This document shows positions 26,245 through 38,188 of a stretch of 64,000 bases of DNA, piece by piece. Both the position numbers and the translations under genes were made by a program. The first letter of the stretch is position 1. Each line of letters opens with the position of its first letter. Origin of the DNA: Rotaria socialis (Eukaryota > Rotifera > Eurotatoria > Philodinida > Philodinidae); the NCBI GenBank assembly GCA_905331475.1, contig CAJNYU010001127.1, positions 310,001-374,000 of the forward strand, in the 5' to 3' direction. Under the pieces are notes generated by a model. That model saw nothing but the letters and a program-made list of their open reading frames with translations, searched no databases and was not told the DNA's origin.

Positions 26245-27824
26245 CTAAAAAAGTTCATTAGAATTCTTCTATGATATCTATTCTATAGACAGCTTCATGA
26301 CGTTAAAAAAAAAACATGGATACTTCGATCAGTTATTTGTCATTAGTACTTGATGGGGAGGGGGGGGGCGCGAAGCTAGTCCAACATACTTCTAATCTTT
26401 TTTCTTTGAAAATAAAATAAACTCATTGACAGAGAAACTAACTTATGGTATGTGCATAGCAGAGCTCTGAATGTTAATGGGCGATTTCATCTCATTCGGA
26501 GCTCAGGTGCACAGATATTCGATAAACATATTATAAAGAAAAATGACATCCTTCAAAAGAAAAAAAACGTACAGATTGATATTGATAAGAAATACTACAA
26601 GTGCTGCACAATCGCTTAAGAGAATAATCAGAAGAAGAAAAAATGAAATATGCGCATTAAATATATCTTACCAAGCTACAAAAAAAAATATTTGCGTATA
26701 CAACTTATATTAGAAGGCTTCGAGAAGTTATTTCAATGGTTAGCCTTCATGGTACTGTTAAAAGGAATAAATTCCTAGTTGTATTAGATGGATATTTTTC
26801 AATTTATGGTTCAGAACTTTTTCTGGTCATTCATTCAATTAAGAATTTCTCAAAGATTTTCATATTTACATATGTATTTTGATTTCTACAGCAAATAAAT
26901 ATAAATCTCGTGCTAAATTATTGCTTTTTTATTTACTTCTATTAACAAATGTAATTTCGCTCACAATAAATATTAAAAGCTAACACAGACATCTCTCAAA
27001 CACATCGCACATGACTTTCTGTTAAAAATTTGAGCTGTTCAATTACACGATCAATAGAGCTACAAATGAAAAGCATAATCTATTATGTACGGAAGAATGA
27101 CAGCCAGTATATTTATCTCACATACACATTCCAAAAGTTTTTTCATGTAGCAAAAGATCATCAAAAAAAATCCATAAGAAAAAAAATATTATAATCTAGA
27201 TTTACGCGTTGCTCACAAAAAATATTTCAGTTCAAATGATGCAAGTATAATCTATACATCAATCTCTATCAATAATTTTGTTCATCGATTTAATATTTTT
27301 TCATTCGTTCCTATTTCAAAATTTGATTGATAGTTAGTCTTGTGCATTTATGAATGATGCAATACGTGTTATAATAGTCTATGAATAACTACTATTTTCG
27401 TACTTTTTTAAATATGATATCGATCGTTATTTTATTATTCAGTTCTTTGACAGTATACGAAAAAACAATTCTATATGTACCTTGTGTGAATCAATACTTG
27501 TTTCTCTGATTATCTCTGTCCAAGGGTTCTACATGAACGTATTATAATGTCTGATACAATAGATGGCAACTAGCGACTCCAGGTGGATAATGATTGAATA
27601 TTCAAACACTCGATGTCAAGTTTTTATTTAATCGAAATTAATCTTTGACATTGTTGAAGAAATATATTTATTTATTTATAAACAGCGTCAGTCAATGTTT
27701 TGTGGACACTACTATAGTTAATGCATTGAGAATGGCGTATAAAACTGATGTGATATAATATTTCACCTTGTTTAGTTAAAAGTGCATCTGGCGTCTTCGA
27801 CGAATCAAATACGCAGAAAATAAA
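26245..27824. other. Divergent intergenic region
   Basis: Between the minus-strand symporter and the plus-strand gene at 27825, so it should hold both promoters. It contains a G-rich run at 26354-26369. No exon supported. Confidence 0.45.
26354..26369 (+). repeat. Poly-G tract
   Basis: GGGGAGGGGGGGGG-type run in an AT-rich background, upstream of the symporter start. It could form a G-quadruplex or be a sequencing-length ambiguity. Confidence 0.7.
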
Positions 27825-29341
27825 ATGCCACCTGTAAAAGACGAAGAACCCTCGACAGGTCTACCAACTACATCGGCCAGAATTCAACAAATCTTTTCTG
27901 AGATTCAATCACAACTGCCAAGTGTGAATTTTGATAATGATGATCAAAATGATGACAACGAAGAAGTAATGAAAAAACAAGATTTTGTTTTTCTCTACAT
28001 TTAATTGATTAAAACATTTGTACAGATTTTTGAATCAAATATTCCTGAAAATACCGACGCTCTAATTGAATCGTTATTAAATAATAATATAAATTCATTT
28101 CTAACATTACATCCAAAAATTGAAGCACCACAACAACCACCAAGTGTTGAATTACAAATGCGTGCTTCGCCTAATCTATTTGATAATGCATCACAAAATC
28201 AAGAAGCAATGTCAAAACCATCAGTTCTATCAATGGATCTTTTTAATAGTATTGATTTTGATAAATTACCATCTTTAAATCCAAATCTAAATCATTCGCC
28301 TCAAAATCCAAATCTCACACCAACATATCATCGACCACGACCCAGTAAGAAAGTATGGATTGAAAATGCATGACTAACTTTGAGTTTTTAGTTAATCATC
28401 AGAGTTTATCATCTCAAGATGCAACAAATATAAAAAGTCGTGATGATCGTCAAGTTCTTGAACGCTTAGCTCAACAAGCAAATAAATTGAATATTCATGA
28501 AAGATCACAATCTACACGAGAACAAAATCCATTTAGAAATTTAGAATCTGCTCTATATGAAACATCATATGAACATTTTGATCGTCATGGAAGAAGAATA
28601 AAAATAGCTGAATCGGAAGTAAGAATTTTCAAGTTGAATATTCTCGTCGAGATTTATATAATAAATATCCAACGGTTTAGCTAGATAAGGGCAGCATGCT
28701 CTTGATCCCAATGGGATTACACGATTCATCTAATCCACTCATATCTAAGTTCGTTTAGTATACTGTAATCTTCTCATTATATTTTGATGTTATTTAACTT
28801 GTGCTTCTCATTTCTATAAATTCGCCGAACTCTCTGATAGGATCTAAGAAGTGTTAGTACTGATTATTATAAATCATGATATATTAAAACAACATCATAA
28901 GTTAAATCGTAGAATTTCGTATTGATAATATGAAAAATGTTGATTCTATCATTAGAATTAAAATTATCTTAGTATTTTTTCAGGGTCTTATAATAATACA
29001 AATCGTTAACAGACCTAAATCTCTTATATGAGAATATAATAATATATTATTGAATCTTTAGATTAGTTCTATGAATTGAAGCTCTTTATAAGCTAGTTAT
29101 TTTGATTTCCTTTTAGCGCAAGACAATTTATATTGATTTACGTAATTCGAATATTCAAAAACAAGAAAAATCTGAACACGAACAACAATCAGTTAATGTT
29201 AGTAATCCTATTACACAACAAATACAATCATTAGAATCTGAAAGCGATGATGATGAAGATGATGATCATAATGATGGTATGCTATGGTTTGAAAAACGAC
29301 AACAAGCAAAAAGACAACAACAATTGAATTCATCCAAATAA
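27825..29341 (+). CDS. Uncharacterised 303-residue protein
   Basis: Four exons (27825-27965, 28026-28344, 28392-28618, 29117-29341) join in phase to 303 residues. I do not recognise the family. It is hydrophilic throughout, with no signal peptide or membrane span. The N-terminus has a short helix (SARIQQIFSEIQSQL) then an Asp/Asn run; the middle is Pro/Asn/Gln-rich; residues about 155-230 look more ordered (DDRQVLERLAQQANKLNIHE, YEHFDRHGRRIKIAESE). Exon 4 opens with RKTIYIDLRN and ends in an acidic run and a Gln/Lys tail. The conserved-looking YETSYEHFDRHGRRI and KTIYIDLR blocks are the best handles for a search. Probably cytosolic or nuclear. Confidence 0.7.
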
Positions 29342-30086
29342 TAACATTTGCTATGTTTGTTTTGTTTTAATTTTTTTTTCTTTTGTAAATGTTTGTGGTT
29401 TCTATTTTTTGAGCCAACATATGCATGAAGATGCACATTTATCTAAGCGTTGATGTTATTTAGGAAGTATATTATAGATTCCCATCGGATATAATGCGTG
29501 TGCCGTTGCATTTGATAGTTCGAAGAAATATACTTACGTACATGGTGCTCTGATAGCTTTGGCTCTTTTTATCTGTTTATATCAATGACAAGAAAGAAAA
29601 CAGGCGACTGCATGATGGGAATAGAAACTACTTTATCGTTTAACATTTCAGGTTGATTGTACATGATGAATAAACAGATGAGGACTGCTAGAAAAAAAAT
29701 TCTATTTCTTGTTGCTTGTGTGTGAAAGGACATAATCATCTGCCAGGTATGTTGATCCATTGCATTCTTAAATAGAATATGTATAAACTCTATAAGAATC
29801 ATTACACAATATAAGAAAATAAGAAAGGTTATGACATAAGCGTGAAAAAAAATAAATGGAAAAAAATGTCAAGGAGTATTAACCAATACAAAGTGGATCT
29901 GTAATAATGACATATATGCGGTCTACTATTAAAAGACTGCTATATTTATTTATGGTTACTTATTAAAAGTAATAAATAAGCATTTAATTTTAGTTATTGC
30001 GTGAATAGAACTAAAATAGAACAAAAGTGTTATTGCAAAATATACCAGGAACCAGATGACATATTTTTCTTTCTTGGCTTTAATAC

Positions 30087-30113
<27 letters not shown>
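30087..30113. repeat. (TA)n microsatellite
   Basis: 27 bases of uninterrupted alternating T and A. Confidence 0.95.
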
Positions 30114-30118
<5 letters not shown>

Positions 30119-31450
30119 CATGAATTGTATTATCACTTCATTATTGATATGGCGAGTAGTCATACAATCAATCAACGTAAATGCTATAAGAGCAACTTTT
30201 GCTATTCGTATCTACTCATTCGCGAAAGTTTTTATTAATTATTAAGAAAAGAAAATATTTAATGATGATTAACTTCTTTTGTATTTTTTTCCGGATGAAT
30301 AAAAATAGAAGAAAAATGATTGAATTTAATGTTCCTGTGTGAATATTAAAATTAATTCTGTCGATGACACTGATATTCATCTATTCCATCGTATCCGTAA
30401 CTGTTTTTTTTCTTCTTCTTCGTTTGTTATATTCTCCGTTGAAGAATGAATTCACTTAAAAAGAACAAACGAGAGCGTACACGTATAGATCTTGTTGGGG
30501 TAATTGTGTTGGATGGGTGATTGTTGTTTTCCGTCACCATCCGTGCCAATTCGATGACGAGAAAAAGTAAAGCGAAAGAACGGGACTACTGGAGAGACAA
30601 TGTCTATTCTCTGAAAACATACGAGAAGTCTAAGAGAAGAGAGAGAAAGTTCGATCATTAGAACAAAGCCTCTCATTGCGTGATACAATGATGAGAAGTG
30701 GAGGAGGGAGAGTAGAAAATACTTCGTCACGCAATAGGCTAGTTTTTCCGCTAGAGAGTATAGAAGAAAAAAAAGAGCCAAGGTCCTTAGTAGGCAATTA
30801 GTTAAAGTGATGGCAGCTAAGACAAGAAAATGGAAAGAGAGAGAATCCATTCTTTCTGTCATTCTTTTTGCTGTTCATTCTTCACGCTTGATAATAACGC
30901 ATCGAAACAAATCATGATGACTATACCTAACGTAAAAATCAATGGCGTTCTAAGTTCGCATTGCTACTACGATTTTTCCTTTCTTCATCGATCTTTTCCT
31001 CTTCGTTGAGAAGGTAGTAAAAAAAGAAGAAAAGAGACGCCTATCCTTTCGTTTATATGAATTATAGTGTGTGACACAAAGAAGCTCATCTTGCTCGTTC
31101 TTTTACTATAACTCTGTAAGACAACTACACACACTTTCTTTTCTTTCTTACGATAGTTCCTTTTTTTTCTTTTTCTTGTTTTTTTTGCTATCCCATTGTT
31201 TCGCTCTGTCTCTCAAACAACAAATCATAATAATAACCGCAGACCGACCGCACAGATGATTGAGAGCGACGACGATGAGAAAACCCGATGCCACCAACAT
31301 TATCATCATCGATCAACCACTAACACGACAACGGGACTTTGACGACGGAGAACTAGCAGCAATATGAAATTGAGTAATCAACAATTCAAACAAACTCCAC
31401 AACTATCATAGTCTCTTCTTCCCTTTCATTATCACCATCATCACAGCTTC

Positions 31451-31477
31451 ATATATATATATATATATATATATATT
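31451..31477. repeat. (AT)n microsatellite
   Basis: 27 bases of alternating A and T, 100 bases before a (TTC)n tract. Confidence 0.95.
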
Positions 31478-31570
31478 TATTGATTATACGCATTTGTCGC
31501 CATTTTTGGTTTTCATCATCGTGATCATCATTATCATTATTTCTTCAAAATATTCCATATTCATCATCAT

Positions 31571-31604
31571 CATCTTCTTCTTCTTCTTCTTCTTCTTCTT
31601 CTTG
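31571..31604 (+). repeat. (TTC)n microsatellite
   Basis: About eleven TTC/CTT units. It mirrors the (GAA)n tract near 42141 on the same strand. Confidence 0.9.
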
Positions 31605-32120
31605 GTGCAGTTCAATTCCAACATGCACGCGTGGTCGTTTCGATTTTACTATCAATGGTCCTGTATGCATACAGTAAGTAGTTATTGATTCAGTTGACAC
31701 CTCATAAAAGTACTCGTATATTATTTGTTAGCGAGCAAGAACAAGCTAGAGTCAAGAGCAAGGAAACGAAGGAAAGCGAGACGGAGAGGGAAGAGAAAGA
31801 GAGCAACCAAGAAAGACAGAGAGGCAGCTAACAAGATAATCCGCATAACGGTCGACTATACACGCAAGAATAAAGGTGTCACCATTCTTTTTTAGGCAAG
31901 TTATTTGTATGTCAGTTATTCGAGACAAAAAAGGAAAGCAATATAATTTTATCATCTATATGCACCAAAATAAAATAATAATGGATCTAGACTTCAATCA
32001 ATGATGCTGATAAACAAGGTATATTGTTGTCTTAGTATTTTTCTTTTCTTTTTTCATCACTATTGAGTGGTATGGAAGCAATGAAACTTTTTCTTTCAAA
32101 GGTTTCCTAATGTCATTAAC

Positions 32121-32124
<4 letters not shown>

Positions 32125-32157
<33 letters not shown>
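32125..32157. repeat. (TA)n microsatellite
   Basis: 33 bases of alternating T and A. Confidence 0.95.
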
Positions 32158-32164
<7 letters not shown>

Positions 32165-32961
32165 AGGACCAAACTAAACTTTGATTTTTATGATTCTACT
32201 TAGTTAGCGGCAAATTCTTAATGGTTGCTAAGTATCTTTCGGATGCATTTTATTGAGTGCTATCAAAACTATCCTTGAAAAACTTGGTAGAAATCAGCCA
32301 TGTGAATAATAATTCCAGAAGGACTTCCGTTTTTCTTGCATCAATTCGACACTTACCAAGCTATTGATATTCAGCTTATGTTAAGGTGAAGAAAAAAATA
32401 ATATAGATAAACTAATTAAAGCTATGGAAAAGTGTTCATTCATCCCCACACGTCTCTATAATCTGCGAATAAACAGAAAACAGTATTCCTATTGCCTGAT
32501 TAGTCTTTTCAATTCTAACAGTTCTCGCTAATTAACATAGATTGATGTTATCAATTAGAGCTTTTCATGCATATTTCAATCATGAATCTAACTGTTAATT
32601 AGATAGCTAGTTTTATTTGATATTCAAAAAATAAGCAAAATAAATGAACATGAATCGGTAGAGAAAAAATTCTATAGAAACAAATTTTGTCTTATAAGAT
32701 GTTCAGATCTTTTGTTCTACTATGCTGTTGTTGTTGTTGTTTGCGCTTTATTACTTTAAGTTATTGATGAATATTTTCGCTCATATTGTCTTGTCTTTTA
32801 TCTGTCATACTCTCAAAGAATTGTGCTATTTATGAGATAAAGAATGTGCGGCGATCAAAAGAATGTTCATGTTGTCTCAATGAATACTTTGTGTCTCTTG
32901 ATTAAAGTTTAGTTCTTTTTTCTGATAAATATGAAACTATTGTTTGTTCTAGTATGGATTC

Positions 32962-32979
32962 ATATATATATATATATAT
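32962..32979. repeat. (AT)n microsatellite
   Basis: 18 bases of alternating A and T. Confidence 0.9.
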
Positions 32980-33474
32980 GATCGATCGTTGTTTATTTTA
33001 TTCTTTCTTTTTTTAAGAATTAGAAAATTATGAAGTTTTTCTATTTATGCACTCACTTCAAAACATCAGCATAATTGCATATTGAAGTTGTCGCAGAGAA
33101 GCAATTAGCTTTTTTCATTCTAACTCCTACATGCATGGAAAATCGGACTGTCATCTTCAACATCCGTCAATAGAAAAGGATAGTCGTAGTAATAGTAAGA
33201 CATAATTTAAACTATCGGCTTTTCTTCATTTTCTGTTGATACAATTAACAGGCTAATATTCCATACAAACTTTCTTCTTTTGTCTATTATTAATGCCTTC
33301 TCAATCTTCATAATACAGATATAGTAGTCGATACAATAATTGACAGCACATTTCAACATAATAACATTGACTAATGATGTTCTATCGTTCTGACAAACTG
33401 TTAACATAAGAAGCTCTTGACACAGGAGGGTTTCTTTTTCTTCCACATGGTGAATGATGTATTACTGATCAACG

Positions 33475-33498
33475 ATATATATATATATATATATATAT
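33475..33498. repeat. (AT)n microsatellite
   Basis: 24 bases of alternating A and T. Confidence 0.9.
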
Positions 33499-33650
33499 CT
33501 AAATGTGATACTGTAAATAAACAATGTCATTCTCAAATTTACTCTTCTTTTGCATTTATTTTTGACAAATCCAACTTGTATAATATACAAAATATTCGAT
33601 TAAACATATGTCTCATTTAATTAATTCTCGATTTAACTTTCGTTACCGTA

Positions 33651-33775
33651 TCAAACAAACTGATTTATTATTAATTTAGTTAATAACGATATGATTGCCA
33701 AAAGTATTGCACCATTGACAAATGCTAATGCGGAAAGATTTTTTTTCTCTTCTTTAGCTTTCTCTTTATCCTTCT
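33651..33775 (-). CDS. Possible last exon of a small tail-anchored membrane protein
   Basis: After an acceptor-like ...AACGAAG the minus strand reads a charged stretch (KDKEKAKEEKKN), then one hydrophobic span (LSALAFVNGAILLAIISLL) and a short end, TKLIINQFV, before a stop. A Lys/Glu-rich linker followed by one C-terminal membrane span is the layout of tail-anchored ER or mitochondrial proteins. I could not find the upstream exon with confidence; a candidate lies near 33970-34020. The call rests on composition only. Confidence 0.35.
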
Positions 33776-35251
33776 TCGTTACAGAAAAAAATACTTATAA
33801 TGTTAATCTAAGACGCGTCATACATGGATTATACAAACTAGCGGGTCGCCTAAGCTAAAGTCGTTGTTCATTAACTTTTTAATTTAAAAAAAATTGTTCA
33901 ACAATCCTCAATAGATGAATAGGATTTGGGTCTGTGTGACAATCAACATTGGTCGAGTTACCAACTTTTTGTTTCTCCCGAAAGGCTTAGTACGACATCA
34001 TAAAAAACTTTTAAAGATGACTACCGTATATGATAGGGCGTATAGTTAGTTATTCATGTAGTATATTGTTCTGAAATACTAATATATTATTGATTGGAAA
34101 CACTTTTTTTCCCGTTTTTCTGATTAAATATTATTCTTATTCATAAACGTAGGTTAAAGTCCCTTGAGATTACATTAATATAATTGGCTAAAAATTAAAA
34201 ATATTTATGTTTTATCAAAAACGAGAAAATTAATCCAAATAAGAAAACAACTATTTTACATTTGCTATCGTTTATATAAAAATATAAAACACATTCGATC
34301 AGCTTAAAATATATTTATTTTTGGCTTTTATTATGAACAAATAGACATAGTCCATAAAGTATTTTCCAATGTACGATTCGCTAAATATATATATAGGCAT
34401 CGATTGTAAATAAAAAGAAACTAGAAGCAAATATAAATATATATAAGTTTCTGTTAAATACTTGAAAGCCAAGGACAAGTGGCAGTTGTTCAATTGACCA
34501 CTTAAAAATTTCTAGAAAAAAGAAAAAAATATATTTATATTTTTGCATACTGTTCAATTTAAAGTATTATAATAGAGTATGCTGTCGTTCAATTCCTTTG
34601 AGAATTACACACAACCTTTATGGGATCATATGGTAACCTTGAATATTTAGCATGAGTTTGTGGACACTTCGTTTTCTTTTCCTTCTTTCTATGACTCGAT
34701 GCGTAATACTGAAATGCTCACACGAGATTTTCACAATAGTTTTGTTGATGGTTGCTTCATGATTTGTTTTCCGATCGGTTGCTCAAACTCATCTATTGCA
34801 GCTTTCTCTTCTACTGTTATTCTTGTTTCCTCTATTCTATCTTTGAATACACATAACCATAAGTTGAGTTTTATTGTTGATCTCAAACAAATAGAAATTT
34901 GACCAAACTATTGGGATACTAGGAAAAAAAATTGTTATCAAATAATAGAACTTTCCGCCTTCGTATTCGACTCCTCTATTTGACTTGCGTTCGATTAACC
35001 ATAAGGTGTTCACATATGGATCTGTGCATCATTATTATATTGCAAAGTACTCTATCTGGATTAGACATTGCATTTGAAGTAATTTCTGTAATATAACATT
35101 GATATTCCGCATCACTAGAGAACGATGGAATAATTTCTCTTTAATGAGGCTTCTAAAATTAGGTTTTGCTCTTTAATTTCATGTGTATTTACATATATTG
35201 TATGAGCATTGAAAGTATGTGTGCAAAAAAAGCATTGCACACGCTTGACCT

Positions 35252-35274
35252 TATATATATATATATATATATAT
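35252..35274. repeat. (TA)n microsatellite
   Basis: 23 bases of alternating T and A. Confidence 0.9.
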
Positions 35275-37918
35275 TAGTAATATATTGGACAGAAAATATG
35301 ATGAACGAGAAATAGTGACCCAACTAGCTCTAATCCGGAAGGAAATGACAATATGTGAAAGATTGAACTCGTTCTTCTCAAGATGACGATGATGATGATG
35401 ATGATGAATGGTTGGTGTAGAGCCAGAACATAACAAGAAACGCGACCCTTCCTTGTTTTCATTTGTGTGCGTGTGCAATAGCTGGCAACGAGAACGACGG
35501 CAACGTTCTTTTTTTTGAGATTTTTATCCAAACAACACTTTTTCTTTTCCCTTTCTCTGTTTTTTCCTTCATCTATCTGCTGTTTGCTCGCTCGCTCGCT
35601 CGTTGACTAGCTCGACGAGAGAAAAGCAGCCATGGGTTCGTGAGTATGCACGCATACACTCTAACGACAAGAGAATATAGAGAAAGCGAGAAAATAGAAC
35701 GAATGAACGGCGAAACGTACGAAGATTATGTTGATGATGATGCTGATGATAATAGTAATAATGAGCTTCAGTTTTATCGTACTATAATATGCTCGATCCT
35801 TGTAGATTATATAGTCGATTCTCATCTTCTTTGTCTCTCTTCTTTTTCCTCTTTCCTTTCTTTCGACATATTATACGACATCGATCAAGTGATGGGCAGC
35901 AAGAACAATAAACAATATTATTAATGCAAATTCACATGGAAGAGCAATCACAATTATTATTGTTATTAACTGATTATCAAACCACTTCATTTGTTTTATT
36001 AACATGTTGTCAGATTTATTTTCGTCTGCCTGATCATTATCGTGATTGACCGCTGACAGAAAAAAAATGAGCATGAGTTCGATATGAAATTGTTATTCTT
36101 TCTTCGCCTACAGATTATTACAAAAGGTATGTCCAACCGCCTATATCTATGTTTATTCATCATAACAAATTGGAATTTGCTAAGGCTTATTCAATAATTT
36201 TTAATGGAATAATATTAAAAGAAGTGTTAAGTATTATAGTGTTATAATCACAGAGAGAATAGATTGAAGTTATATTGATTTGGCCAAGCCTACTTTAATT
36301 TTCGAAACTTGCAAGTGCACACGCATTCGAGCCTGTTATTTTCTTCTTTTTTCTTCATTTCTTTTTTCCATGATCATGACTCTCGTGTTCAATGTGTGCA
36401 ACAAACAACGCTTATGCACTCACACTCACACACACACACACGCACGCATATACTACAATAATCACAACGTGAAGTCGAAGGACACAAGAAGAAGGAAACC
36501 GCAATAGACGTAGTAGTAGCAGTAGCAGTAGCAGTAACAGCAACAAACAACGGCATCAGTTAGCGATTAGATTAGAAAGAAAAATGAGAAGAAAAAAGGA
36601 ACGAAGAAAAACGGCATCGGTCACTGAACAAAAAAAAAATAGTGAGCAAAAAAAAACGAGCAAAACTGTTTTTTTTTGCGATGTTGTTTTTATTATAAGT
36701 GGCTATACAATTATTCTTTCCGTGTGATACGGCCATCTTAAATTGCCTTTTTCTTAATGATTACTTTTAACTTGATGAGTCGAAATAAAATATATAAGAA
36801 AGTAATTCTGTTGAAGCAAGGCACGAAAAAGAGCCTTAAGAGTATAAAAATGGATAACGAAGTGTTTGCGACCCACTCAATATGTCATTCACGGTCTATA
36901 GAGACGTAAAATGAGATTCTTGCTCCGTTTCAACGGACATCAGTATTCTTACTTAATTGAAACCGCATCTATATAGTATGGAAAAGGAAAAAGCTACTTG
37001 AAGTCGATTGATATAACACTTGCATATATTTAAGATTTCTTTTTTTTTTGATAAACGGAGAAAAAAATTAATAAAACCAGCACCAATACTCTATTATCAC
37101 TAGAAAAGTTAGTCTATATTTATAACGATATGTTTTTATAACTTAAAAAAATAAGAAGAAAAAAACCGACAGAATGCAATCAATTATAAATGTGTCTATA
37201 TTTAATGATATAAAAAATCAAAATGAGAATTCAATGATTGGATCAAGAATTTCTTTTTTTTTGTCCTTTTTCAAACATTGTTAACAGAAATACCCAGAAA
37301 AAAAGAAAGAAAGATTTTAGCTGGAATGATTTTCTGTTAGAATAATGATGGTCATCATTATTTTATTTATTGAATAATTGATTAGAATGAAACAGCAGTT
37401 ATGAAATGAAAAAGAAGAATTTTAATAATTAGAATGGAATCGTTGCATTTTGAATATTGTTCAATAATTATGATTGTGACGATTTTCCATGGAGTTTAAT
37501 CTAAGGTGAAAATGAATAACTAACGTGTAGCGTTGAATATTCATATGTAATTTCTTTCTTGCCAAGTGGTAACAGTAGGTGTTTCTCTTTTTTTCAACAT
37601 GATCGAAAGCGATCAAGTGAAGTGATAGAAAATAAAATCAGAAATTATCATTATTATATTTTATCTTAAGACTGTCTTTTCAAGGTCTAATAAGCATTCA
37701 ACTGTGTGCTGTTTCCTTATGTCTATAAACATACGATTATCCTTTTTTTCCGGTATAGTGCAAAAGTCTTTCAAAGCTCTTTTTCTTTCATTTTGGTATA
37801 TTCACACATGTCATTAATGCAAGTATGATTTTCTCAGATTTCTAGAATCATAATTATCTTTGTTGATTCTTGTTTTTTATCTGTTTGTTTTTGTTTTCGT
37901 TTTACTTGTTTAGAGCTC

Positions 37919-38188
37919 ATGAATAAGGCTCCTCGTCAGAAACGGGCTGAAATCCAGCGGTAAAATATACAACACGATCATTAATTTCATTGTAATATAT
38001 GATTTATTTTTTAATATGATTTTAGCTTAACTAGTATCTCCAATCTTCGGACAAAACAATTAAGTGGTTCTGTTGGTAAACGTGGCCACGAAGAACCTGA
38101 TCGTATAGAACACTTTGATCTTGAACTTCGACCGAGTAAATTACACGACCTTAAAGTTGGCGAATTCATCAGTGGAGGTGACAGGTAA
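37919..38188 (+). CDS. Two orphan exons, probable 5' coding part of a gene
   Basis: A polypyrimidine acceptor at 37911-37913 is followed after five bases by ATG. Exon 37919-37959 joins exon 38026-38184 in phase and reads MNKAPRQKRAEIQ, then RLTSISNLRTKQLSGSVGK, HEEPDRIEHFDLELRPSKL and HDLKVGEFISGGD. The second exon ends AG|GTAAGC, a strong donor, but read-through would also give a stop at once (AGG TAA, stop at 38186-38188). So this is either a complete basic protein of about 67 residues or the start of a longer one. The reading phase at the donor fits the first coding exon of the innexin at 43053. I do not recognise the sequence. Confidence 0.5.

Larger units (their letters stand above)
29342..37918. 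other. Long gene-poor, microsatellite-rich region
   Basis: About 8.6 kb without a convincing complete gene. It contains six (TA)n tracts, a (TTC)n run near 31574-31604, (GAT)n near 35384-35407, (CTCG)n near 35587-35603, a (CA)n run near 36421-36443 and a GTA/GCA triplet run near 36508-36540. GC-richer patches at about 31240-31370 and 35450-35660 look like 5' leader or promoter sequence. The region may be the upstream and intron space of the exons at 37919-38184. Confidence 0.5.

Noticed and set aside
29569-29802. 77-codon open frame on the minus strand
   Set aside because: No splice sites joining it to neighbours and no recognisable domain; it lies in the 3' flank of a plus-strand gene.
30452-30862. 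136-codon open frame on the minus strand
   Set aside because: Composition reflects a purine-rich (GAGA-type) strand and reads as Leu/Ser/Phe-rich. No domain, no splice context.
31494-31688. Hydrophobic open frame ending in a Phe run
   Set aside because: The Phe run is the (TTC)n microsatellite and the Ile run is (ATC)n-like sequence; not a gene.
35640-35924. 94-codon open frame with acidic DDDADD run
   Set aside because: The acidic run comes from a GAT-rich microsatellite and its start falls inside a likely donor (GTGAGTATG). No family support.
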